Below are positions 33,720 through 44,900 of a stretch of 64,000 nucleotides of DNA, piece by piece. The position numbers and the translations under genes are program-made. The stretch is from positions 243,501 to 307,500 of the forward strand of contig CAJNDS010002387.1 in NCBI GenBank assembly GCA_905221605.1. The letters run 5' to 3'. Source of the DNA: Symbiodinium natans. Lineage: Eukaryota > Sar > Dinophyceae > Suessiales > Symbiodiniaceae. The notes below the pieces were generated by a model. That model was not told where the DNA came from and did not search any database. It worked only from the letters and a program-made list of their open reading frames with translations. The first letter of the stretch is position 1; the number at the start of each line of letters is the position of its first letter.

Positions 33720-33900
33720 GGGGGGGGGGGGGGGGGGTGGGGGGTGGGGGGGGGGGGGGGGTGGGGGGGGTGGGGGGGGTGGGGGGGGTGGGGGGGGGGG
33801 GGGTGGGGGGTGGGGGGGGTGGGGGGGGGGGGGGGGGTGGGGGGGGGTGGGGGGGGTGGGGGGGGTGGGGGGGGGTGGGGGGGGGGGGGGGGGGTGGGTG
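33650..33900. repeat. poly-G tract with spaced T
   Basis: About 250 bp of G runs interrupted by single T at irregular spacing; C-rich on the other strand. Likely to form quadruplexes and prone to assembly error. Frames here (poly-Gly, poly-Pro) are not genes. Confidence 0.95.
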
Positions 33901-34314
33901 GGACGTGGAGGGGAAGGGGGTTACCGCGCCACACCTTTGCAAGAGGACAGGGCCGAGCCACACCTTTGCAAAAAAAAAAACCCTCCGCCGGTTTAGGGTT
34001 TAGGGTTTGGCGTGCCAAGTATATAGGCTCAAACTCATGAGCCTCTATACGGCCACCGCTGTGTTTAGGGTTTAGGGTTTAGGGTTTAGGGTTTGGGGTT
34101 TGGGGTTTAGGGTTTATTGTTTATTGAAATTATTCAGGGTTCAGGTCCGGGGAAAGTTTCGAGGAGTTTCGTTTTTTGGGTTTTTTTTGCAGAATTTCAA
34201 GGTACAGCGGGCTTGAGGGTTCAGGGTTTAGGGTTTAGGGTTCAGGTTTTGGTTTTTTAAGGGTTGACTCTTAGAGTCTTGAGGCTCTAAGGGCAATTAA
34301 GCCTCAAGGCGAAG

Positions 34315-34398
34315 ATGATTCAGCAGTGCTTACTCCAAACACTCTGTAACCCCCGAAGTCCAGTCCAAGCCACTTGGACTGGAGGATCCTGCGAGTAG
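34315..34398 (+). CDS. candidate exon, unknown
   Basis: From GGCGAAG|ATG the frame reads MIQQCLLQTLCNPRSPVQAT, WTGGSCE and TAG. A second open segment follows at 34423-34482 (ARRRQCSQLHVRLCNSACP). Both are isolated. Confidence 0.25.
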   Translation: MIQQCLLQTLCNPRSPVQATWTGGSCE

Positions 34399-34559
34399 GG
34401 TTTAGCGTTCTGAAATGCTGAGGCTCGTCGGCGGCAGTGCTCGCAACTGCACGTGCGGTTATGCAACAGCGCCTGCCCCAGTGGGGGGGGGGGGGGGGGC
34501 TCTCTAGCTTTCGTAGCTGGGGGTTGAGGCTTCGCATTTTGGAGGCTTAGGGTTTAGGG

Positions 34560-35000
34560 ATGGGATGTGGAGTCGGTGTGTGTTGGTTTTAGGTTTTAGG
34601 TTTTAGGTTTTTTTTTGGGTTGAGGGTAGAGGGTTGAATGGGTAGCACTCCGCCTCAGGACACTATATATGTATATGTATATGTATGTAAACGTATATAT
34701 GTATATCTATGCGTGTGGATATAACAGGTACATAAGTACAGATATAACAGGTACACAAGTACAGAAAAGGAGGTGAATGCTGCATGCATAGAGACAGACG
34801 GATCGATAGTAAAGAGAAGCTGCACAGTGCGTTCCCTAAAGCCTAAACCCTAAACCCATGCGGCTATGGGAGCCGAAGCCTGGGTTTTAGGGTTTCGGTT
34901 TTAGGGGTCAGGGTTCAGGCTTTGGGGTTTAGGGTTTAGGGTTTAGGGTTTAGGGTTCAGTGTGCAGAGCTCAGGGTTTGGAGTTTAGGGTTTAGGGTCC
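34560..35000. other. gene-free stretch with AT-rich and duplicated motif
   Basis: TATGTA-rich DNA at 34663-34715 is followed by a direct repeat ATATAACAGGTACA.AAGTACAG at 34719 and 34742. Heptamers at 34840-34990. No exon supported. Confidence 0.5.
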
Positions 35001-35200
35001 CAAGAATTCAGAGCCTAGCCAAAACACCATTCCATTCCCTGGATGTACACCGCTCAGGGCTTCCCGTCGATTACACGTGCTACTGGTATTACTGGTATGC
35101 ACCGAATGGACCAGGGTCTGTACTGCTCGCTGCGCCGATGTGAAGCCTATAAATTTTCCCCCTCCCCTGCGACAACTTCTACGAGCTAGGAGTTTTCCAG

Positions 35201-35260
35201 GCTCACGTTCGGATTGCTTTCTCTGGCGCATCTTGCAAGCAGCTGACTCTCCAACTAGCC
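35201..35260 (+). CDS. candidate exon, unknown
   Basis: After the acceptor GTTTTCCAG the frame reads AHVRIAFSGASCKQLTLQLA. Another open segment is 35327 to about 35388 (DEGVVADDLTNLQGLGLQPD). Phases were not joined. Confidence 0.35.
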
Positions 35261-35516
35261 ACAATAACCCTAAACTTCAACCCCTAAACCGTAAAGATCG
35301 TCAAGTTGAGTCTTTGCGGTCTTAAGGGGATGAAGGCGTAGTTGCGGACGACCTTACGAATCTGCAGGGGCTGGGCTTGCAGCCAGACCCCCCCCCCCCC
35401 CAAAAAAAAAAAAAAAAAAGCTTGCCCCCGCGGCGAAAAGTAGACCCTACATATCCCTAAACCTTAAATCCTAAACCCTAAACCCCAAACCAACAAAACC
35501 TTTGGTGTCCCGCCAG

Positions 35517-35579
35517 CCGACCGGCAACTTCGTCGGGTGTGACAACGGCTCCGCCAGGGCGGCGGAAGGAGTGGCCTGA
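35517..35579 (+). CDS. candidate terminal exon, unknown
   Basis: After CCGCCAG the frame reads PTGNFVGCDNGSARAAEGVA then TGA 35577-35579. Confidence 0.4.
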   Translation, partial: PTGNFVGCDNGSARAAEGVA

Positions 35580-35712
35580 ACGGTAGACCCGACCCTATAA
35601 ATCCTACTCGAGGGGTTCAAGTCCCGAACGGTGGCCTAAGTTTCTGTCCAGTGTCGGTGCTGATTGTAGGGACTTGGATCCAACAAGTTTTGGTGTTTAG
35701 GATTTAGGGTTT

Positions 35713-35817
35713 ACCTTAAGAACCCAAAACCTACTTTCCGTAGGCTCGTCCTCTAAACCCCCTTACAGGACTCTTAGGGAAGCTGCAAAAAAGGTGAGCT
35801 TTGGGTTCTTAAGGTAG
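35713..35817 (+). mobile_element. inverted-repeat element, family D
   Basis: Left end ACCTTAAGAACCCAAAACC and right end GCTTTGGGTTCTTAAGGTAG are inverted. Related copies at 44447-44583 and 58668-58799 share CTTAAG(G/A)..A and the GGTTCTTAAGG arm. The right border ends in AG, adjoining an open segment. Confidence 0.7.
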
Positions 35818-35910
35818 GGCCTGCGGCCAGACCGCCTGAAAGCACAGCGTGTCCTCCATCTAAGGGGAGTTACGTGGTCCTTCGGTCCCGGGTATACAAA
35901 GGGTTTGTAA
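35818..35910 (+). CDS. candidate terminal exon after a family D element
   Basis: Starting exactly after TTCTTAAGGTAG, the frame reads GLRPDRLKAQRVLHLRGVTW and SFGPGYTKGL, then TAA 35908-35910. Confidence 0.35.
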   Translation, partial: GLRPDRLKAQRVLHLRGVTWSFGPGYTKGL

Positions 35911-36823
35911 TAGGGATACATATATATGAGACGCGGTCAAAATCACCGCTTCCTTATTTTAGTAGAGGGGGTAGTTGTTGCAGCAAAACGCCGAGGATCG
36001 ATAGGGGGCGCGCAAAAGGAATAGGGTTATTTGATACGATAGGATAAATATCCAAATATCCGGTAGGTGAAAACATGGAAAACGATAGGGGACGCACAAA
36101 TGCAAAACCAAGCAAGGCTTAAACAAGTGATTTTGGGGCCGACTCATATGGGGTCCCCAATCACAACCATGTTCAGGAACACAATATACTCTTCCGTATC
36201 AGGGCAATATAGAGATTGTTACTTTGTGCTTTTTGGCGCTTTTAGAAGGCAAATCGTAGATTCAGGGCCCCTTCAGAAGGGACCCTGTAACTACCCTTGG
36301 ATCCAGCAGGTTGAACCCCAAAACTCCAACGGCCTTCGGGGATGCTGGGAGTTTCGGGCCTCAAAAACCCCCGAAGCTCCGCCGCCCCTAAAACCCTAAA
36401 CCCCTAAAACCCTAACACCCTAAAACCCTAAAACCCTAAAACCCTAAACCCTAAACCCCAAATCCAGTTCAGTTGGCAGGACCTATCCGGAACGTCACTC
36501 GGCCCCAGCTGCTGGGCCTCGAAGGCCCAGTTGGGGGGTTGAAGGGTTTAAAGGTTTGGGGTTTAGGGTTTGGGTTTAGGGTTGAGGGTTTAGGGTTGAG
36601 GGTTTAGGGTTTAGGGTCTGGGCTACAAGCCCTGTACACCCTTAGCCCGAACAACATCCATCGAGGCCGCCACCGTGATCCTGGCCCATGCAGCCCTAAA
36701 CCCTGAACCCTAAACCCTAAACCCTAAACCCTAAACCCTAGACCCTAAACCCTAAACCCTAAACCCTAAACCCTAAACCCTAAACCCTAAACCCTAAACC
36801 CTAAACCCTAAACCCAACGAAAG

Positions 36824-36882
36824 GCGCGGACTCCTCGAGCTCCTCCTCTGCGAGCTCCCCCGGCCGGCGGCGCAATGCGTAG
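36824..36882 (+). CDS. candidate Ser-rich terminal exon
   Basis: After AACGAAAG the frame reads ADSSSSSSASSPGRRRNA and stops at TAG 36880-36882. Earlier open segments nearby: 36310-36388 (VEPQNSNGLRGCWEFR), 36480-36542 (DLSGTSLGPSCWASKAQLGG, TGA) and 36646-36692 (RTTSIEAATVILAH). Confidence 0.35.
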
Positions 36883-37609
36883 GGCGGACCCAGACTGCGG
36901 GTGTTTAGGGTTGAGGGCTTAAGGGTTTAGGGTGTAGGGGGGACTTTTTTGTTGTTTAGGGTTTAGGGTTTTAGGGTTATAGGGTTAAGGGTTTAGGGTT
37001 TAGGGTTTAGGGTTTAGGGAGGTAATGCTTGGGGTGGACCCAGACTCCCGGGGTGTTTAGGGTAAGGGTAGTTTAGGGTTCAGAATTGAGGGTTTTCCGA
37101 GGTAGGATATGGGGGACCCTTAACAGGGAACCCTTCTCAACCCTCTTCTGGCTCTCTTAAACCTTATTCAGAGAGTCTATATCCTCAAGGGCCTAGGTTT
37201 TTAGTTCAGGGTTCAGGGATGGTTTCGGGCTTCGGGTTGGGGTTCAGGGTTGAGGGTTCAGGGTTCAGGGTTCTGTGGTTTCCAGAGTGCACTACAGGGC
37301 CGGAAGAATTACTGATAGTCCCCTATGTTCTCTTTATAAGTATACTATAGTAACCCCCAAAAACCCTAGTCTAATTATTCAAACCCTAAACCCTAAACCC
37401 TAAACCCGAAACCCTTAAAGGTCTTGCAGCGAGGGGTTGAAGGCTTTGCGGCCATTGGGCTCCAGGGATTTTTAGGGTTTGGGTTTTAGGGTTTAGGGTT
37501 TGGGGTTTAGGGTTTAGGGTTTGGGGTTCTGGGTTTGGGGTTGAAAGCTTTTCTTTGTGGTACTTTGCCATACTGCAGGTTCCGCCACAAGAGGTGGCTT
37601 TAGACTGAT

Positions 37610-38140
37610 AAACCTGTGAAGTCTATGATTTGGGTTTTTTAAGGGTACTTGCCGGTCATGAGTACTTACTGATTTTTTTGTAGCCTGTTCGGTGTATAGC
37701 CCGCTATAGCAAGGTCTACCCTACCTATAACCCCACTTATGTATCAGATCTTCTAAGTGCCCGTGAACCTCGATCGGGCGATCTTTTGGCGGTTCAGGGC
37801 TTTGGGGGGTCTACCAGGGTGTTCGAGGCTTTGGCGCTTTCTGGGCCTTACCCTAAAGCCTTAAAAGCCCTAAGGCCTAAACCCTAAACCCTAAACCCTA
37901 AACCCTAAACCGCCCCAAGCCCCCTTGACCTACCTCAGGCGAGCCCAGCTGCACGCACTGGCCTCAGAAGTGTGAACGGCGCCGTGATCCTACCCCGGCC
38001 ACCCTAGAGCTTCCTTCATGAAGAAGCCCTGAAAGTTCCCCTAAACCCTAAACCCTAAACCCTAAACCCTAAACCCTAAACCGGACGCATTAAACCCTAA
38101 ACCCTAAGCCCTGATGCCTAGACCCTGTAACCCTAGCGCG
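37610..38140. other. no gene supported
   Basis: Contains an inverted-repeat-like piece (37640-37780, ending GTGCCCGTGAACCT), heptamer arrays and one ambiguous segment at 37939, open in two frames (RAQLHALASEV or ASPAARTGLRSVNG). A short candidate exon 37430-37471 (RGVEGFAAIGLQGF) lies just before. Confidence 0.4.
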
Positions 38141-38149
38141 GTAAGCAAG

Positions 38150-38364
38150 CTTCGTCAATAACGGGAGGGGATGAGGGACCGTGGCGTCGAGAATACCCGA
38201 ATGCCCTAAACCTTGTCCCTAAACCCTAAACCCTAAACCCTAAACCCTAAACCCTAAACCCTAAACCCTAAACCCTAAACCCTAAACCCTAAACGGCACC
38301 TTGGCAGGCTCAGGGCTGCTTGAAATTCAGGGGTATAGGTGTCGAGAGGAAGTCTATACACACC
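38150..38364 (+). CDS. candidate exons, unknown
   Basis: Two AG-bounded open segments: 38150-38205 (SSITGGDEGPWRREYPNA) and 38308-38364 (AQGCLKFRGIGVERKSIHT), separated by a pure CCCTAAA array. Confidence 0.3.
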
Positions 38365-38699
38365 CTAAACCCTAAACCCTAAACCCCAAACCCTAAACCC
38401 TAAACCCTAAACCCTACTTCTAAACATAGGCCGAGCCCTAAGGCACTAAGCCCTAATAAGTACCCGTGAGCGTCTGAAAGCTGAACCCTGCAACCCAGGC
38501 CTGCCATGTAAGCCCGAAATCCTAAACTGCTAAGGTTTAAGGTTTAGGCTTTAGTTTAGCCCCCAAAGCCCCTCAAAAAAAAACCTTAGACCCCTAAAGC
38601 CCTAAGCTTTTCAATCCTAAGATACCCCCAAGCCCTAAACCCTGGCCCCAAGCTCTTTGGCTTTCGGGTTTAGGGTTTAGAGTTTAGGGTACTCTCAAG

Positions 38700-38786
38700 G
38701 GCCTCATTGCCCGCGGCCGGATCCTCCTCGAGCGCGCCGCAGCGGAACTCGCCGGGACCCTGGGGGCCATGCATTTCGACGTTTTG
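38700..38786 (+). CDS. candidate helical exon, unknown protein
   Basis: Between CTCTCAAG and GTGAAAGG the frame reads GLIARGRILLERAAAELAGT and LGAMHFDVL, with strong codon-position GC bias and helical composition. One of the best single-exon calls in the window. Confidence 0.5.
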
Positions 38787-39028
38787 GTGAAAGGAGTTGA
38801 GGTTTAGGGTTTAAGGTTTAAGGTTTAGTGTTTGGGGTTTGGGGTTTGGGGTTTGGGGTTTAGGGGGTTGCGGCTTTGTGGTGCATGTCTTGGACTTAGG
38901 GTTCAGGGTCTTTTTTGGGGGTGGGGCAGGGGGAGGGGGAATTCGGAGAAACCGACCAGCAAGCTGAAGCAAACCTCTTGAAACCCTAAACCCTAAACCT
39001 TAAACCCCCTTGAAATGAAGGGTTGCAG

Positions 39029-39111
39029 GGGATGACCTTTCATTTTCTGGTGCTGCACTTACTTCGTCGTTTGAATCTCACTGAACTTAGGAGGATTCTG
39101 GGGTTGAGGCG
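39029..39111 (+). CDS. candidate Leu-rich exon
   Basis: After GGTTGCAG the frame reads GMTFHFLVLHLLRRLNLTEL and RRILGLR, ending at GTTTAG. Leucine-rich helical sequence, possibly a membrane or coiled segment. Confidence 0.4.
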
Positions 39112-39374
39112 GTTTAGGGTTGTGGGTTTAGGGTTAAGGCTTTGGGGCTTTACCCGTTTAAGCCTGCTTGGGGAAGTCTTGGGGTTCCACGGTTTGTGTA
39201 GAGTAAGGTTTAGGGTTCAGGGTTCAGGACGCGAAGAGGATAGTTCAGGACTTTTAGTATGTCATGTAGGCTTTACGGATACATAGACTACGGTCTTGCC
39301 GGCCGATTGGAGCATATCAATGCAGGGACCATAAGGGCAGACTATTTCTAGTTCCTCGGACCCTTGTATTATGC

Positions 39375-39483
39375 ATGCATGTATGTATGTATGCATGTAT
39401 GTATGTATGCATGTCTGCATGCATCTATGGGGTTTAGGTTCAGGACATGAGATATACATGCTTATATACATATATGAGAAGAA

Positions 39484-39514
<31 letters not shown>

Positions 39515-39545
39515 GAGAGGGGGGGATGTGCATAGATAGGTAGAT
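39375..39545. repeat. ATGT and GA microsatellites
   Basis: ATGTATGC repeats at 39372-39428 and GAGA repeats at 39482-39525. Confidence 0.9.
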
Positions 39546-39612
39546 AGATGGATAGACAGAGTAGTATTGCTATGTCCAACCCTAAGCCGTGAATTGCTTG
39601 GCCACGCCCAGG

Positions 39613-39950
39613 ATGGGATCTCGGCAACAATCACGCGGTGCGAGAGGCCTGCATGGAGCAGACATGCTATCACATCTGCAGGCAAACTTAACCGAGCTTC
39701 GCTTTGTACATGAAGAAGGGCACCTTATAAGAAGTAGGGTTTAGGGTTTAGGGTTTAGGGTTTAGGGGTTTAGGGGTTTAGGGGTTTAGGGGTTTAGGGT
39801 TTAGGGGTTTAGGGTTTAGGGTTTAGGGTTTAGGGTTTAGGGGTTCTGGTGTTCGGGCTGTGACCACCTGACACATTCCTCCTGGATCTCACCTACGAGC
39901 AAGGCCCAGCATCGTAGTTCTGAGGGCGTGGCAACTCTCATAGACATTCA
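39613..39950 (+). CDS. candidate 5' exons of a gene with CxxC-like motif
   Basis: Exon 39613-39738 begins with ATG (MGSRQQSRGARGLHGADMLS, then HLQANLTELRFVHEEGHLIR) and ends at GTTTAG; exon 39841-39950 continues in phase (GFWCSGCDHLTHSSWISPTS, KAQHRSSEGVATLIDI) to a consensus GTATGT donor. WCSGCDHLTH could be part of a zinc-binding site, but too little is visible. The intron is an almost pure heptamer array. Another frame of the first exon is open to a stop, so the start is provisional. Confidence 0.45.
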
Positions 39951-41070
39951 GTATGTACTTGCACCAGGCAGAGGGCGGAGTTTCTGAGAGACTGGTCCCC
40001 TTTATTCAGTATAAGCCGCTGTTTGGATGTAATTAAAAGAGGACAACTCTGTATATACTCCTGCTTGAATTTAATTACGAGCACGGCCCAGAACAAAATT
40101 CCTGCGAACTTAGTAGTAATTTAGAAATGCAATTACAACGAATGATACCACAACGATCTTTGCAATCATGACGGCACGATGCCGCAGTAACTTGTCGTTG
40201 AAGTTCTTTCACAAAAGCCAGGTTCATGACTCAGGGCGCAGGGCCAGGACAGAATCTGCAATGTTCTGGTGTTCTAGTACTGGAAGTGGTATTAGTTGCT
40301 GCTTTTGTTGTGCCTGTGCTCCTTATCTTTTGGCTCTTGCTTTCCTAGGATCTTACCTTTTAGGCCAAAGATGTAGGTACCAATGGTTCCCCACCAATTC
40401 GGCTCTGTTGCGATTCAGTTCCCGGAGCTTAAAAGCATGAAAGGTACTTCGGGGGCCTGTCTGCTGAACGGAAGGCGCGGGCTTCGCGCGGAGTTTTGCG
40501 TTTTTGGGCTAAGGCTAAGGGTTTAGTGCATGTCATCTCTATGTACGGATAGAGCCCCAAAATAGCCCTGTTTTAACTTTTAAACTGCTGGGGTCCTTGG
40601 TCTCTTCTGCTCCTTTCAGACTGTAAAGAGCCTTCAGCTTTAATCGGGTTGTGATCTTTTCTTGTGATGTTTGGGATGTCCTTTGCGTGCTGAAGACCGG
40701 CTTCGGGGCGTAAGTTGGGGCCCTTCGAGGTTCTACTAGGACCCAGGGTAGGCCTTCATTCCATTTTTTTGGGGGGTGCAGACTCCCTTAGAAGCCCCTT
40801 TACCAAAAAAAGGGCCCCCGGTTCACCTCCTGGGTTACTCCTGGGTCTGGTTATAGGCAACTGAACTTACAGTCTTACTTGTAACCCTGCGTGTAATCAC
40901 CAAGTCTGGCACCACGAGCCCCCCAAAGGCTGAAGCCTTTAACTTGCCCCCCCCCTCCCCCCGAAAGGTTCCCTTGAATAGGATTTTGGGGTTTAGGTTT
41001 CTGGGGTGCTGGGGTTCTGGCATTTAGGGTTCAGGGGTAGGGTACCTTGCCGTGATATCTTGATACGGTA
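39951..41070. other. low-heptamer stretch without a supported gene
   Basis: Mixed sequence, poor in telomere repeats, with a family C element at about 40735-40850. An ATG-started frame 40168-40440 includes a hydrophobic segment, but nothing else supports it. A GTAAGT donor at 40709 could end a tiny exon. Confidence 0.4.
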
Positions 41071-41076
41071 CCTGAG

Positions 41077-41175
41077 ATCCCCGATTTTCCTGCGTCCGTG
41101 CTGGGAAGTGGTGCAAAGATCGCCGGTTCGGGGCGGACGTGCACTGTCACCAGCATACCCACACCGACACCCTAA
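41077..41175 (+). CDS. candidate terminal exon, unknown
   Basis: After TACCTGAG the frame reads IPDFPASVLGSGAKIAGSGR and TCTVTSIPTPTP, then TAA. Confidence 0.35.
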   Translation: MPDFPASVLGSGAKIAGSGRTCTVTSIPTPTP

Positions 41176-41254
41176 GTGTCAGACCTTTAACATCCTAGAA
41201 CTCTAGACCAGTGCATGTTTTGTTGTTTCTTTCTATGATTCTGGCGTTATTGTA

Positions 41255-41567
41255 GGTATCTCTCTCTTTCTCTTTCTCTCTCTCTCTCTCTCTCTGTCGC
41301 TCTCTCCTTCTCTCTCTCTCTCTCTCCCTCCCTCTCTCTCCCTCTCGCTCTCCCTCTCTGCCAGTCTGTGCCTGTCCCTCATACACGACTTGTTTGTTGT
41401 GGGTCGCGTGCTTGGGTATCCTGCTGTATGACTCTGTGTTCGTGCACGTGTCCGACGTGTGGCGCGGGGAGGGGGCTTCTTGTGACCTGCTCATGACTGG
41501 CCCCTCGGCTCCTGAGGCGTCAATGCCATGCCCAAGCATGCACCCAGCACTTGCAGCCTTTTGGTAG
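41255..41567 (+). CDS. candidate long exon after a CT microsatellite
   Basis: A ~95-bp pyrimidine microsatellite ends in CTCTCTGCCAG; from 41365 a frame is open for 66 codons (CACPSYTTCLLWVACLGILL, YDSVFVHVSDVWRGEGASCD, ..., PALAAFW) to TAG 41565-41567. TCLLWVACLGILL could be a membrane segment. The TAG may instead lie in a donor (GTAGAA). The coding part is 41365-41567. Confidence 0.4.
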
Positions 41568-41850
41568 AAAGACCTCAACGCCTGCGCCAAGTGCGAGGTC
41601 TAAACTCTAAACCCCTAAGCCCTAATCCCTAAACCCTAGGCCAATCCATCCTACAACTCCGACCCCCAACCCAACTTCAAAAACCTTCAGCGCCCAAGTG
41701 CAGAGCAGGGGTGCGCTTTTCTCAGCACTGTCCACGACCCTAAACTTCATTAACGTAAACAAACCCCAATTCCCCCAAACCTCTGGAGGTGCAAGCCCCA
41801 AAGCCTGCTAAGCCCCTGCAGCCTGTAGCTCTGTTGGCCCTGAAAGCCAG

Positions 41851-41919
41851 CAATGGTCGCTGAGAGCCATGGTCGAGACGGGCCTCCGTCGATTGCAGCG
41901 CGATCTGAAAACGATCCAG
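41851..41919 (+). CDS. E2 exon: N-terminal helix
   Basis: Follows AAGCCAG; reads QWSLRAMVETGLRRLQRDLK and TIQ, the usual first helix of the UBC fold. The next bases are GCCGTT, so the donor is GC here, or GT three bases further on. Confidence 0.6.
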
Positions 41920-44900
41920 GCCGTTTAGGGTTTAGGGTTTAGGGTGTGGGGCTCTCTTTACCTGCATTTTTGGGTCGGTCATGCCCAACATGAAAAAGAG
42001 CAATTCCTCTTTTTTCAGCTATAGGTAAGAAAAGGTCAAGATATTGGTTTGCGGGCTGGTTTGTGTTTAGGCCTGTGGTTTCGCAGGTTTGGGATTTGAT
42101 GGCTCGCGGCTTTACAGCCACAGCGTCTTTGACAAAAGTACAGGCTTTAGGATGCTAGTCGTGCGACGTCAGAACTCTACTCGAAGGTTCAGGGTACTTC
42201 TTTGTCTGGGCAGGCCCTTGGGACAGGCCCCTTTCCGGGAGGTAAGAGGATTAAGTGTAGGAATCTTTTCAGATGGCATTCAGGGCCAAGCTAGTAGTAG
42301 GGTTATAAGTAGCGTAGCTAAACTTAAAACGGGTTACAACCCTGTTGTTTACTTCTGACCCCACTAATTAGTGCCCATGAAACTCCAAGTATCACCCTCA
42401 ACAATCCTCCTCATCGTCGCCCTCATCATCCCCATCATCGTCTCACTGGCTGGTTCTTAGTAGGCAATGAGGGAATTAGGGCCCTAAACCCTAAACCCTA
42501 AACCCTAAACCATTATAGAATCCCTTAAAGGGTACATATGGACTTCTGTGTATTTCCTTAAACTTCAGGGCCCCCTCCTAAGACCCCCCTCCCCACCCTC
42601 CCCCCCACATCCCCAAACCCTAAACCGTGAACCCAAGACACTTTTTTAGACAGCCCCCGAACGAGAATCTTGGGTTTAGGGTTTAGTGTTAAAGGGTTTA
42701 GGGTTTTCGGGTTTAGGGTTAAGGGTTTAGTTTGGGGTGGCTCTTAGCTGCTTTGGGTTCCGGTGCCCAGGGAGACGGCGGCTCGCCAACCGTGCATGTC
42801 TCACCGCGAGGACCCAGGGCCCAAGCGCACTTGAAACTCTAAGCCCTACAGTAAACCCCTAACCCAAAACTCTAAGCCTAAAAACCCTAAACCCCAAACC
42901 CTATACCCTAAACCCCTAAACCCCTAACTCCTAAGCCCAAACCCTAAACCCCTAGCCCTAAACCTAAGCCCTGAACTCTAAACCCTAAACTTGGCATGTT
43001 CCCCCTTATACTAACAGTCCTTGATAGGGCACCTAAACCATTCTGACCATGCTGAAATCGAAGGTTTTCAAGTTTACCCCTGATGGGGGACATGCTCACC
43101 TTGCCAAGAGATGAACTTTCGGTTCCTAGATCTTGTTTCTTTAGTAAAGTTTGGCCTTTTTGTTCCATAACCCCTAAACCCCAAACCCCAAACCCTACAC
43201 CCTAAATATTGGACAACTATATGGAACTTCCCCTAAACCCCAAACCCAAAACCCAAAACCCCATACCCTACACCCTAAATATTGGACAAGTATATGGAAC
43301 CTTTTATTTTACATGGCGCATAAGGACCCACTAAATTGGGGAAGTGCCCATTTCAATTCCTATGTCTGCCATTCAGTGCCACTGGCCTGTTCTAAGAGCA
43401 TTCCTGCACATGTTTGAGGATGAGTCATGTTCCCACATGTCGACTGACTTGCATTTGTAATCCCAAGCAAAGCGGCCGAAACCCTGAACCCTGAACCCTA
43501 AACCCTAAAACCTAAACCCCAAACCCGAAGCCCTAAACCCTAAACCCTCAACCCTGAACCCCTAAACCAAGCACCAGGAGATGACCTCTCCAGCCTCGAT
43601 GCCCTGGTCATCGGGCCACCCGATACGCCGTACGACGGCGCGCTGCTGCGCCTTGGGCGCTCTTCTGGCAGGGTTTAGGGTTTAGGGTTTAGGGTTTAGG
43701 GTTTAGGGTTTAGGGTTTAGGGTTTAGGGTTTAGGGTTTAGGGTTTAGGGTTTAGGGTTTAGGGTTAGGGTTCAGGGTTTTAGGGTCTCCCCTTTTTGAG
43801 CCCTAAATAAGAATGTCATGCACTTCTTCCCCTGGGGCACTGTTCCATACTCCCCTTTTGAGCCCTACTAAGAATGTTAAGTTTATTTGTCCCTTGGGTT
43901 TCATAGAAGCAAACAAGAAAACCTACATTCCCAAAAAAAAACTGTAGTGTAGAGGGCTTAGGGTCTGGGATATGAAGGTTGAGGGTTCTTGGGGGTTCCT
44001 GGGCATTCTGATGCAGGGCTCTGAGGCGGTGGAGGGGGCTTTTGGGGTTTTTGGGTTTGGGGGTTTAGGGTTTGCGGGTTTAGGGGTTTAGGGGTTTAGG
44101 GGTTTAGGGGTTTAGGGGTTTAGGGGTTTAGGGGTTTAGGGGCTTGGGCTTTAGGCTTTACGGGTTCAGGGTTTCGGGGTTTTGGTTTCAGGGTTTGGGG
44201 TTTACAGGTTTCTTTGAGTCGTTTTGGGTTTGTGGCTGCACTCCGGCCAGGCGACCCTAGCTAAGGGAATCGCCTTACAAGGGCCGCTTGGTAGCCCAGT
44301 GGTAGGTACCCCTTTGCCCCTTTTTTGGTCCAAGGTTCCCTTATAACATAACCAACCCCCCAAAGAAGGGTACCCTTAGTGCAATATGGTTTCTGGGCTA
44401 CCCAGGTAGTCCTTCGCAGCTTGCAGGAAGTCAGGAACAACTTCTTGTATAAGGTTCTTAAGGGAGGGGGGGCCCGGTTCAAGGGGGTATGTAACTCAAG
44501 GTTCCCTAGATACTCCCCACTACTCCCTAAGGTTCCCTAGGTACCTACCCCCCATGAACTCCCCTTCCTTAAGAACCCTATAGTTTCTTGCACCGGTGTA
44601 CGCCACGGTTCATTGGAAGGGAAGTTTTGCTGTTGGGCGCAGCGGTTCATGGGGGAACGGCATGTTGTTATGACCTCCCTTGAAGTCGTCATGTGCGGTT
44701 CTAAGGAAACACATCCCTAAACGCCAAAGCCTAAAACTTAGAGTTTAGGGCCTGCACCCTAAACTCTATAAATCCTTGAACTGAAAAAAACCCTAAACCC
44801 TCACCGTAAACCCTCACTCGCTGACTTCGGCTGACGCCTGTAGATCCTCGAAGTGGCCTGAAGCCCTGTGAGCCCGAATCCCATTGGCAGGGTGTGGCGT

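Larger units (their letters stand above)
32449..33982. mobile_element. composite element with ~50-bp inverted ends
   Basis: The left end (T-run, GCAAAGGTGTGGCTCGGCCC, TGTCCCCTTGCAAAGGTGTG) is matched in reverse complement at 33934-33981 (CACACCTTTGCAAGAGGACA, GGGCCGAGCCACACCTTTGC, A-run). Inside are, in order: a 5-bp GCTTG/GCTCG array (32500-32790), a short unique segment (32791-32885), six ~110-bp tandem units (32890-33600) and a G-rich tract with occasional T (33650-33900). Telomere heptamers abut both ends. No transposase frame was found, so it is non-autonomous if mobile. Confidence 0.75.

Noticed and set aside
32419-34040. Frames rich in LAWLG, SQAKP, poly-Gly or poly-Pro
   Set aside because: Derived from the 5-bp array and the G-rich tract of the composite element.
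35600-35630. tRNA-like GGTTCAAGTCC
   Set aside because: The T-stem pairs over only three bases and no acceptor or anticodon arm could be folded around it.
40168-40440. 90-residue frame with a hydrophobic segment
   Set aside because: No splice context, no recognised motif; single ATG frames of this length are expected by chance.
41851-42460. A tail-anchored membrane protein ending SPSTILLIVALIIPIIVSLA
   Set aside because: The phases joined neatly, but the hydrophobic end is encoded by a CATCATC-type simple repeat, and the first exon fits the E2 N-terminal helix better; the rest then lies in an E2 intron.
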